From assembly GCF_902196135.1 (NCBI RefSeq), contig NZ_CABIKE010000001.1, forward strand, positions 124,001-188,000: a stretch of 64,000 nucleotides of DNA, in the 5' to 3' direction. Every line of letters starts with the position of its first letter. The first letter of the stretch is position 1. Made by a program: the position numbers and the translations under genes. This document shows positions 47,168-54,094 of this stretch, one piece after another. The notes beneath the pieces are model-generated. The model had not been told where the DNA came from, did not search any database, and worked only from the letters and a program-made list of their open reading frames with translations. Source of the DNA: Helicobacter suis. Lineage in GTDB: Bacteria; Campylobacterota; Campylobacteria; Campylobacterales; Helicobacteraceae.

Positions 47168-48019
47168 ATGAAAAGAACAATAATAGCCATTCCCTTAGCT
47201 ACAGCACTTCTAGGTGCTGCAGAGAGCCCGCAGTCCCCGTCGAAGAAGTCTGATCACAAACATGCTCAGCATGTGCGGATCTCTAAAAAAATGCGAGCCT
47301 CTAGCTCAGGGCGCGGGGAGAGGAACGCCTTTTTTGTAGGCGCAGATTACCAACTGGGTATGTTTACCTCCACTGAACAGGCTTGTGCAAACGCGGAGCA
47401 ATGTAGTGAGACAGGTGGAAAAACCGGTTATGGCAACATGGGTGAACACACCTTTAAAGGAAATATAAATGCTCGCAACCATGTGAGTAATGGTTTTGGG
47501 ATTGTGGTTGGGTACAAGCACTTCTTTAAAAAGTTGCCTGAGCTTGGAATGCGTTATTATGGCTTTTTTGACTATAACGCTTCTGATTACCGCTACTTTA
47601 AAAGCATTGATCCTAATAGCAACTGGAACAATAGCATGTATCACCCTACCAATATTTTTGCCTACGGCGTAGGGACAGATGTCCTTTTTAACCCCCAAAT
47701 TTTCAATAAAGAAAATTTCCATTTTGGTTTCTTTGCTGGGGCTGCCATTGGTGGATCTTCTTTTGGTCCTATGAACTGGTATTATAAAGAGTTAATGCAA
47801 ACTTATGCTGGGCATATGCGAATCTCTAGTTTTAACTTCTTCCTTAATGGCGGGATTCGCTTTGGCACAAGGCATAATGGCTTTGAAGTGGGCATTAAAA
47901 TTCCGCTTATCCGCACTAACTACTACACCGCTTTAGGTGATATCCCCGCCGGTCTTCCCTTTAAAGCAACTTTACAACGCGACTTTGCTTTCTACTGGCG
48001 CTATCTCGTTGACTTCTAA
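47168..48019 (+). CDS. horB: Helicobacter outer-membrane protein, Hor family
   Basis: 283 residues. Signal peptide KRTIIAIPLATALLGAAES; start ATG follows GAAGGAACC. The mature part begins with NAFFVGADYQLGMF, typical for Helicobacter outer-membrane proteins, and ends FAFYWRYLVDF, the aromatic carboxyl-terminal strand needed for barrel insertion. Gene order after rplT equals HP0127 (HorB, reported as an adhesin); the symbol rests on that synteny. Four cysteines near the front (CANAEQC among them) may form a loop. Confidence 0.8.
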   Translation: MKRTIIAIPLATALLGAAESPQSPSKKSDHKHAQHVRISKKMRASSSGRGERNAFFVGADYQLGMFTSTEQACANAEQCSETGGKTGYGNMGEHTFKGNINARNHVSNGFGIVVGYKHFFKKLPELGMRYYGFFDYNASDYRYFKSIDPNSNWNNSMYHPTNIFAYGVGTDVLFNPQIFNKENFHFGFFAGAAIGGSSFGPMNWYYKELMQTYAGHMRISSFNFFLNGGIRFGTRHNGFEVGIKIPLIRTNYYTALGDIPAGLPFKATLQRDFAFYWRYLVDF

Positions 48020-48031
48020 GATTTTACTTTT

Positions 48032-48046
48032 GCCCCTTATAGGGGC
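48032..48046 (+). terminator. Hairpin after the Hor-type gene
   Basis: GCCCC-TTATA-GGGGC, 13 bp after the stop codon and 5 bp before the tRNA-Sec gene, followed by TCTT only. It probably terminates or stabilises the mRNA. Confidence 0.45.
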
Positions 48047-48051
48047 TCTTA

Positions 48052-48151
48052 TGGAGAGCAAGCAACACTGGTGTGTGCCTTGGGCTTCAAACCCAAAGAG
48101 CGTTTAGGTGTTCTAGGCGCTGCGAAGTTCGATTCTTTGGCTCTCTTGCCA
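48052..48151 (+). tRNA. selC: tRNA-Sec (anticodon TCA)
   Basis: 100 bases folding as a selenocysteine tRNA. Anticodon stem TTGGG/CCCAA with loop CTTCAAA (TCA at 48087-48089); long variable arm with a 9-bp stem AGCGTTTAG/CTAGGCGCT; T stem CGAAG/CTTTG with loop TTCGATT; acceptor of eight positions ending in encoded G-CCA. Weak points: the first acceptor pair is T-T, the second G-T, and the six-pair D stem GCAACA/TGT-G-TGC has one bulged G. The 8+5 acceptor/T layout is bacterial. It inserts selenocysteine at UGA codons when SelA/SelB are present; none lies in this window. Confidence 0.85.
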
Positions 48152-48167
48152 ATCTAAGGTTTTTTAC

Positions 48168-49010
48168 ATGCAACAGATTTTTTTATGCTCTATCTCTAAT
48201 GTGAGTAGCGGGGATTGTAGCGAAGATTGTGCTTACTGCACCCAAAGTTCTCACCATCAAGGCAAAATCCGCCGTTATAAATTTAAAAAGACTGAGGAAG
48301 TTGTGCAAGAGGCTAAGAGATTACATCAATTAGGCGCGCTTGGCTTTTGTTTGGTAACCTCTGGGCGTGATTTAGACTTACAAAAATGCGAGTATATCGC
48401 TAGATTAGCCCAAGCCATTAAGCAAGAAATCCCGCATCTGCATTTAATTGCTTGTTGCGGGCGCGCTGATGTATCCTCTTTAAAATTTCTCAAGCAACAC
48501 GGCATAGATAGCTACAACCACAATTTAGAAACCTCAGAAAAGTTTTTCAAAAACATCTGCACCACCCACCCTTGGGAAGAGCGTTATCAAACTTGTGAAA
48601 ACACCCTTGAGGCGGGTTTGAGCTTGTGTTCGGGGGGGATTTTTGGCTTAGGGGAGAGTATAGAACATCGCATAGAACTTTTAAAAGTTTTGCGATCTCT
48701 TACCCCCGCTACCACCCCTATTAACTTTTTTATCCCAAACCCTTCTTTGCCCATTAAAGAGCCGGTTTTAAGCCAAGAAGAAGCCCTAGAGTGTCTAATT
48801 TTAGCGAGGGAATTTCTCCCAAAAACGCGCTTAATGGTGGCTGGGGGGCGCGAGGTGGTTTTTGGCAAGAACCAAAGAGAGATTTTTGAGTACGGCGTGG
48901 ATGCCATTGTTTTAGGGGATTATCTCACCACTAAAGGTGATTCCCCTCATCACGATCTACAAATGCTTAAAGAGTATGGCCTAAGCATTGCTACTAGCTG
49001 TGATGGGTAG
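48168..49010 (+). CDS. bioB: Biotin synthase
   Basis: 280 residues, the short form known from H. pylori (HP1406, about 282). Radical SAM enzyme inserting sulfur into dethiobiotin. Seen: CSEDCAYCTQSSHH (C-x3-C-x2-C cluster motif), GFCLVTSGR, the NHNLETSEKFF region with YNHN, and the [2Fe-2S] arginine area in MVAGGREVVF. Start ATG 48168 lies 16 bp after the tRNA. Overlaps the yihY-like gene by 8 bp. Confidence 0.93.
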   Translation: MQQIFLCSISNVSSGDCSEDCAYCTQSSHHQGKIRRYKFKKTEEVVQEAKRLHQLGALGFCLVTSGRDLDLQKCEYIARLAQAIKQEIPHLHLIACCGRADVSSLKFLKQHGIDSYNHNLETSEKFFKNICTTHPWEERYQTCENTLEAGLSLCSGGIFGLGESIEHRIELLKVLRSLTPATTPINFFIPNPSLPIKEPVLSQEEALECLILAREFLPKTRLMVAGGREVVFGKNQREIFEYGVDAIVLGDYLTTKGDSPHHDLQMLKEYGLSIATSCDG

Positions 49011-49899
49011 GCTTTTAGAGCACATACAACAAATTTTTAAAGGCATTTTGGGTTTCTTTTATGCCTGCAGTGCCTTAACTTCTGATCGCATAAAAAAACG
49101 CTTTGAGGAAATGGCCTCGCTTTTTTATTATGCCTCCTCACTAAGCTTTTATACCATTCTCTCCCTCTCTCCTATTTTGCTCTTTATTGCTTTAGTTTTT
49201 GTTAGCCCCTTTTCCCAAGCCTTTGAAGTAGAAAAATTGCTTTTTCCAGATAGCCCGGATTTTATCAAAGTAACCCGCTCTTTTTTTAAATCCTTCATGC
49301 AAAATAACCGCGCTTTAGGCATTGTAGAAATTTCCTTTATTGCCCTTGCCTTCTTTTTATTCTGTGAAAACTACCGCTACATCGCCTCTAAAATTTTTAA
49401 TGCCGAACCGCGCGATTACTTCACTTTTAAAGGAAAAAGGATTTTTGTTTTTTGGGGATTTGGTACGGGGATTGTGTTCATGCTTGTTTTACCCTGTATT
49501 CTAATTTATGATCTTAAAATGCAGGATTTAGCACAAGGGTGGCAACTCTCTTTTTTACATTGGCTAGGTTCTTATGTTTTCTTTGTTTTACTCTTTCTTA
49601 TCCCCACTAATAAAACCTTTAAACGGCTTTCATGGTCTCTTGTGTGGAGTTTTATCACGAGCATTTGTTGGAATTTGATGAAATGGGGTTTTGTTTATTA
49701 TGTGCTTTATAACCGCACCTACCACGAACTCTATGGCTCAATTTCTATCCTATGGTTTTTAATGTCTTATATTTATGTTTCTTGGCTACTTTTGCTCTTT
49801 GGCATGTATGGGTGTGAGGTGTGTGATCAGAATAGTAAACCCTTACTAAAGCGTTTTAATGCCAAAGATAATTGCATTAAAAAAGATAGCAACGGGTAA
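49003..49899 (+). CDS. YihY/virulence factor BrkB family membrane protein
   Basis: 298 residues from ATG 49003, which overlaps the last bioB codons; an upstream TTG at 48988 is less likely. Six membrane segments are visible, with the family pattern FYYASSLSFYTILSLSPILL near the start and YGSISILWFLMSYIYVSWLLLLFG near residue 245 (in part). Function unknown; earlier RNase BN naming of the family is not supported. Counterpart of HP1407. Converges on the small unknown gene with 23 bp overlap. Confidence 0.85.
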   Translation: MGRLLEHIQQIFKGILGFFYACSALTSDRIKKRFEEMASLFYYASSLSFYTILSLSPILLFIALVFVSPFSQAFEVEKLLFPDSPDFIKVTRSFFKSFMQNNRALGIVEISFIALAFFLFCENYRYIASKIFNAEPRDYFTFKGKRIFVFWGFGTGIVFMLVLPCILIYDLKMQDLAQGWQLSFLHWLGSYVFFVLLFLIPTNKTFKRLSWSLVWSFITSICWNLMKWGFVYYVLYNRTYHELYGSISILWFLMSYIYVSWLLLLFGMYGCEVCDQNSKPLLKRFNAKDNCIKKDSNG

Positions 49900-50230
49900 G
49901 CTCTCTACACTCTGCTACTTTCTCTCTAAGAGCTTTATTATTAAAGCTATTTGTTCTAAAGATTTTATCAAAGAAAAGATATAACTGCATGACTACGATG
50001 TTTTGTTGCTGTTTGGTTAGGCACTTGGTTCTTAAGATATTTTCAAGTTTTTTAAAACGGCGATACAGAGACTTATTTTCTTTATAGGCAAGCGCTTTAA
50101 AGTCCCCCATGTATTTTATAATATGCTCTATGTCATGGGGGTCTATTTTTTCAAAAGGGCAACTCTCTTGCTCCTTGGGTTTTCTAAAATCGTTTGTGAA
50201 ATATTCTTGAAATTGCTTTTTAGTTAACAT
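49877..50230 (-). CDS. Small protein of unknown function
   Basis: 117 residues, basic, no signal peptide. Begins MLTKKQFQEYFTND after GGAGA; middle part helical with NKSLYRRFKKLENIL and LTKQQQNIVVMQLYLFF; ends CRELTRCYLF. It is inserted between conserved yihY and nusB, so it is likely accessory. No family recognised. Confidence 0.55.
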   Translation of the reverse strand: MLTKKQFQEYFTNDFRKPKEQESCPFEKIDPHDIEHIIKYMGDFKALAYKENKSLYRRFKKLENILRTKCLTKQQQNIVVMQLYLFFDKIFRTNSFNNKALREKVAECRELTRCYLF

Positions 50231-50295
50231 AGCTGATTATCTCCAATATAAGGCTTTTAATTTTTTATTGTCCATGTTTATCCTTTAAAAGGGTA

Positions 50296-50697
50296 TTAGG
50301 CTTTTTGTTTGGCTAAAACATCTAAAATGGCATTGATAAGTTTAGGGGCTTGATCTTCGCCGTATTGTTTGGCTAATTCAATGGCCTCGTTAATCACAAT
50401 GGGAGGCTTAGTACTCGTATAAAGCACTTCATAAGCCCCTAAGCGCAAAATCGCCCTTTCCATACTCCCAATACGCCTTATAGGCCAATCTTTTAATAAG
50501 GGCTGTAAAATTTGATCTAAACTTTCTAAGCGATCTAATGTCCCTTTTAAAAGTTCTAAAGCAAATTGTTGTTGGGCGTTTTTGATCTTTCTTTGGTTTA
50601 AAAAATCAGAGGCCTTTTCTAACACCGCTTCATTCCCGCTTTCATAGGCATACAATAAGCCCACAACCGCTTCTCTAGCTTGACTTCTAGTAGCCAT
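50296..50697 (-). CDS. nusB: Transcription antitermination protein NusB
   Basis: 133 residues, all-helical protein that with NusE binds boxA in rRNA leaders. Starts [19 protein letters not shown] and has the family carboxyl-terminal PIVINEAIELAKQYGEDQAPKLIN (in parts: PIVINEAIELAKQYG). Shares one base with the ribH stop; order kdsA-ribH-nusB equals HP0003-HP0001. Confidence 0.96.
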   Translation of the reverse strand: MATRSQAREAVVGLLYAYESGNEAVLEKASDFLNQRKIKNAQQQFALELLKGTLDRLESLDQILQPLLKDWPIRRIGSMERAILRLGAYEVLYTSTKPPIVINEAIELAKQYGEDQAPKLINAILDVLAKQKA

Positions 50698-51170
50698 TAT
50701 AACTTCGTATAGAGATTAAGTAATTCAATCAAGGTTTGCATCGCTTCAAAACCCTTATTGCCCGCTTTACTCCCGGCGCGTTCTAATGCCTGCTCTATAT
50801 TCTCTGTAGTGAGTAAGCCAAAGCTAACAGGCAACCCGTATTTTAAAGTGGTGTTAGCAATGCCCTTTGTAGCCTCTGCGCTGATATAATCAAAATGCGG
50901 TGTTCCCCCTCTAATAAGTGCGCCTAGCACGCATACCCCATCGTATTTTTTAGAAACAAGCAATTTATCTAATACAAAGGGCAATTCGTAAGCCCCCGGA
51001 ACTCTAATCACGCTTAGATTTTCTAAATTGCCTCCATGCCGTTTAAAATTATCTAGTGCGCCTTCTATAAGCCTATCGCTAATTAAATGATTAAAACGAG
51101 AGGCCAAGATCGCCACTCTTTCATGCCCTTGTAAATTCAATGCCCCTTCAATGCTTTTAAATGCCGCCAT
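50697..51170 (-). CDS. ribH: 6,7-dimethyl-8-ribityllumazine synthase
   Basis: 157 residues from ATG 51170, which has AAGGA five bases upstream; ATG 51176 sits too close to that site. Penultimate step of riboflavin synthesis; forms icosahedral shells in many bacteria. Seen: [31 protein letters not shown] and the [18 protein letters not shown] active-site region. Overlaps kdsA by about 14 bp. Confidence 0.96.
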   Translation of the reverse strand: MAAFKSIEGALNLQGHERVAILASRFNHLISDRLIEGALDNFKRHGGNLENLSVIRVPGAYELPFVLDKLLVSKKYDGVCVLGALIRGGTPHFDYISAEATKGIANTTLKYGLPVSFGLLTTENIEQALERAGSKAGNKGFEAMQTLIELLNLYTKL

Positions 51171-51999
51171 GAACATCCTTTAAATAGTGTTGTGGGCAAC
51201 TTTGCAGGGCTAATAAATCCTCTATCAAAGGTTGTAAATGCGCAACATCAATCATATTAGCCCCATCGCTTAAAGCATTTTTAGGATCGATATGGGTTTC
51301 CATAAAAAACCCATCTACTCCCACTGCTGCACTTGCCCTAGCTAAAAAGGGTACAAAAGAACTATCCCCCGTACTTTTACCCCCAGCACCTCCGGGCATT
51401 TGCACGCTATGGGTGGCATCAAAGATCACTGGGGCAAAGGCGCGCATGATCACAAGTGAGCGCATATCCACCACCAAATTAGCATACCCAAAACTAGCCC
51501 CCCTCTCACAAAGATAAATCCCATGCTCTAAACACGCTTGATAATGGGGGGTTTTATAATTTTTAGCACGGGTTTTTAATGCCTTCAGCGCGCTATATTG
51601 CATGTCTTTAGGGTGCATAAACTGCCCTTTTTTGATATTTAAAATCCGCTTAGTCTGTGCGGCTGCAACAATTAAATCAGTTTGGCGGCATAAAAACGCC
51701 GGGATTTGTAGCACATCTACTACTTCAGCTACTCTACCTGCCTGTGCGCTTTCATGAATATCTGTTAAGAGTTTATAGCCAAATTTATTCTTGATACTCT
51801 CTAGCATTGATAAACCCTTTTGCAATCCAGGTCCGCGGTAACTCTCTAAACTGGTGCGATTAGCCTTATCAAAACTAGCTTTAAAGTAAAAATCAATTCT
51901 AGGGTCTGTTGCTAGAGGTTTAAGAGCGTTGGCAATAGATTCTAATACAGACATTTCCTCAATCACACAAGGGCCAGCGATCAAGACGCATTTAGCCAA
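51157..51999 (-). CDS. kdsA: 3-deoxy-8-phosphooctulonate synthase
   Basis: 280 residues; makes Kdo-8-phosphate from arabinose-5-phosphate and PEP for the LPS inner core. Seen: [10 protein letters not shown] start, [12 protein letters not shown], and [12 protein letters not shown] with the metal-site DATHSVQ. Slightly longer than average. Starts 64 bp from divergent pyrF; in H. pylori the carbonic anhydrase gene icfA lies in that gap and is absent here. Supplies the pathway that the heptosyltransferase at 3999 extends. Confidence 0.96.
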   Translation of the reverse strand: MAKCVLIAGPCVIEEMSVLESIANALKPLATDPRIDFYFKASFDKANRTSLESYRGPGLQKGLSMLESIKNKFGYKLLTDIHESAQAGRVAEVVDVLQIPAFLCRQTDLIVAAAQTKRILNIKKGQFMHPKDMQYSALKALKTRAKNYKTPHYQACLEHGIYLCERGASFGYANLVVDMRSLVIMRAFAPVIFDATHSVQMPGGAGGKSTGDSSFVPFLARASAAVGVDGFFMETHIDPKNALSDGANMIDVAHLQPLIEDLLALQSCPQHYLKDVHGGI

Positions 52000-52063
52000 A
52001 CTCTTTCCTTAATAATGTGGTGTATAATGGGACATTGTAGTTTGTTTTTGCTAAAAAAGGGAT

Positions 52064-52750
52064 ATGATGCAGCTGTGTTTGGCGCTAGATTTAGACAATA
52101 AGCGTGCATGCCTAGATTTATTAAAACAACTCCAAGGGTTAAATCTATGGGTCAAACTAGGTTTAAGAGGATTTATCCGCGAGGGGCCACAATTTATTCA
52201 AGAAATTAAAAACTTAGGCTTTAAAATTTTTTTAGATTTAAAATTACATGACATCAGCTCTACCATGCAAAAGGCCGCTTTAGAGTGTGCTAAATTAGGT
52301 GTGGATATGATCACTTTACATGCCAGTGCCGGGAGTGAGGCGCTAGTAGGTGTGGTAGAAAAAATGCGCGCGCTAGAAAAACCCCCCCTTTTAATGGGGG
52401 TGAGTATTTTAACGAGTTTAGAAGAGTCTCAGGTAGAACAAATTTATCATATGCCTCTGCAAGATCAAGTTTTACACCTCGCACAAATCTGTTTTAAAAG
52501 TGGTTTAGACGGCGTGGTGTGCTCTGTTTTTGAAAGTAAGGCCATTAAACAGGCTACTAGCACGCATTTTTTAACTCTAACCCCTGCCATTCGCCCCTTT
52601 ACATATTCTTTAGACGATCAAAAACGGGTGGGTAATTTAGAAGATGCTAAACGCGCCCTAGCTGATTTTATTGTTATTGGCCGCCCGATTTATAACGATT
52701 CTAACCCTCTACAAATCACCATTAAGATTTTAGAAAAGATAGGAGAATAA
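52064..52750 (+). CDS. pyrF: Orotidine 5'-phosphate decarboxylase
   Basis: 228 residues. Final step of UMP synthesis. Active-site motif FLDLKLHDISST (DxKxxD type) near residue 63 and carboxyl-terminal FIVIGRPIY that binds phosphate. ATG 52064 follows AAGGG. Next gene panC begins one base after the stop. Order pyrF-panC equals HP0005-HP0006. Confidence 0.95.
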   Translation: MMQLCLALDLDNKRACLDLLKQLQGLNLWVKLGLRGFIREGPQFIQEIKNLGFKIFLDLKLHDISSTMQKAALECAKLGVDMITLHASAGSEALVGVVEKMRALEKPPLLMGVSILTSLEESQVEQIYHMPLQDQVLHLAQICFKSGLDGVVCSVFESKAIKQATSTHFLTLTPAIRPFTYSLDDQKRVGNLEDAKRALADFIVIGRPIYNDSNPLQITIKILEKIGE

Positions 52751-52751
52751 C

Positions 52752-53564
52752 ATGGAGTTTTGCACTAGGGGGAGTGATCTTATTAGCTTTAGAGGCCAAG
52801 AAATTGGATTTGTACCTACAATGGGGGCTTTACACTCCGGGCATGCTAGCTTGATTCAAAAGGCTAGGGCGCAAAATAAGATCGTGATTGTTTCTATCTT
52901 TGTTAACCCGACCCAATTTGGCCCCCATGAGGATTACAACCAATACCCTAGAACGCTGCAAGCTGATTTAGAACTGTGTGAAGATCTAGGGGTAAGCGCT
53001 GTTTTTGCCCCAGAACCTAGCGAAATTTATCCTTTTAAACAGAAAATCACTCTCCAACCGCCCCCCTACTTGCTAGGTTTTGAAAATGATGCGCGCCCAC
53101 ATCATTTTGAGGGCGTTTTACAGGTGGTGCTTAAACTCTTTAATCTAGTGCGCCCGAAGCGGGCGTATTTTGGACGCAAAGACGCCCAACAACTTTTAAT
53201 TATCCAGCATATGGTGGCTGATTTATTTTTAGAGATAGAAATTGTACCTTGTGAGATTGTGCGCGATTCTGATGGGCTAGCTTTAAGCTCGCGCAATGTG
53301 TATTTAAGCCAAGAGCAACGCCAAAGCGCGCTTAAACTCCCTCAGGCCTTAATGCGCATTAAAAAAGCTATCCAAGCAGACGAAAATCAGTGCGCTAATT
53401 TAATCCAACTAGGTTTAGAGACCTTAGAAGGGCTGAAGGTGCATTATTTAAGTATCTGTGATCACCACTTAACGCCCTTAGATCAAATACAACCAACAAA
53501 AACCCTTATTTTATGCGCGATTCAAGTAGGGGCTGTGCGTTTATTAGATAATTTATGGGTGTGA
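52752..53564 (+). CDS. panC: Pantothenate synthetase
   Basis: 270 residues; joins pantoate and beta-alanine with ATP for coenzyme A. Motifs: VPTMGALHSGHASL, VNPTQFGPHEDY, YFGRKDAQQLLII and SSRNVYLS. Follows pyrF after one base, so translation is coupled. Confidence 0.95.
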   Translation: MEFCTRGSDLISFRGQEIGFVPTMGALHSGHASLIQKARAQNKIVIVSIFVNPTQFGPHEDYNQYPRTLQADLELCEDLGVSAVFAPEPSEIYPFKQKITLQPPPYLLGFENDARPHHFEGVLQVVLKLFNLVRPKRAYFGRKDAQQLLIIQHMVADLFLEIEIVPCEIVRDSDGLALSSRNVYLSQEQRQSALKLPQALMRIKKAIQADENQCANLIQLGLETLEGLKVHYLSICDHHLTPLDQIQPTKTLILCAIQVGAVRLLDNLWV

Positions 53565-53634
53565 TGAGAGCTAAAGATTTATTTTATAAGCGCTAAAATC
53601 TATTTACAATTTAGAAAATTCACTTAAAGGCAGC

Positions 53635-53826
53635 ATGATGCTTTTAAATGCCATTATTGAAAAAGATGAGTTTGGGTATTTTGCCTATGTGCCTACCTTG
53701 CAAGGTTGCATGACGCAAGGAAAAACTTACGAGGAAATTCTAAAAAACATCAAAGAAGCTATTGAGCTTTATTTAGAAAGTTTGAGAGCTGATGCGTTAG
53801 TTCTTATTTCTAATAAAAAGATTTAG
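53635..53826 (+). pseudogene. hicB: HicB-like antitoxin, shortened by a stop codon
   Basis: 63 residues of the HicB/UPF0150 fold: NAIIEKDEFGYFAYVPTLQG followed by GCMTQGKTYEEILKNIKEAIELYLESL (in parts). AAAGG precedes the ATGATG start. The frame meets TAG at 53824, but reading on gives QVAIKVAING and a TGA (about 53862) that overlaps the start of a hicA fragment, the usual hicBA junction. So the last dozen residues seem lost. It may still fold and bind. Without an intact toxin its present role is unclear. Confidence 0.75.
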
Positions 53827-53851
53827 CAAGTTGCTATTAAAGTGGCTATTA

Positions 53852-53932
53852 ATGGCTGATCTGCCTAGACTTACAGGTTTGACAAGTTTTACCCTTTATT
53901 CAAGTGAAATTTTACACCCCTATAAGACCTAA
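53852..53932 (+). pseudogene. hicA: hicA toxin gene fragment
   Basis: ATG 53852 opens MADLPRLTG, the exact type of HicA amino terminus (LPRLTGKEV in intact proteins), then leaves the family (LTSFTLYSSEIL) and stops at TAA 53932. The double-stranded-RNA-binding mRNA-cleaving domain with its catalytic histidine is absent. Remnant of a hicBA toxin-antitoxin pair. Confidence 0.65.
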
Positions 53933-53986
53933 CTTAAGAAAATTACCAAGCGCGCTATAAGATTTGTAAATATTTCATTAGACCTT

Positions 53987-54041
53987 TAGATTACTCATAG
54001 ATTACTCATAGATTACTCATAGATTACTCATAGATTACTCT
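53987..54041 (+). repeat. Five tandem 11-bp repeats TAGATTACTCA
   Basis: Units start at 53987, 53998, 54009, 54020 and 54031; the last ends in T instead of A. The array stops at the place of the -35 region of the outer-membrane protein gene that follows. The unit length is close to one helical turn. Confidence 0.9.
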
Positions 54042-54044
54042 TTG

Positions 54045-54065
54045 TTACCTAATTGGTAATATAAT
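54045..54065 (+). promoter_or_regulatory. Promoter of the outer-membrane protein gene, with palindrome
   Basis: A perfect -10 TATAAT lies at 54060-54065, 30 bp before ATG 54095. The spacer holds the inverted repeat TTACC-TAATT-GGTAA (54045-54059), a possible operator. The 11-bp repeat array abuts it upstream. Confidence 0.6.
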
Positions 54066-54094
54066 ACCAGAGTACTTAAGTGTGGATTTTTTTC

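Noticed and set aside
53987-54041. CRISPR-like reading of the short tandem repeats
   Set aside because: Units are 11 bp, directly adjacent and without spacers; no cas gene is near.
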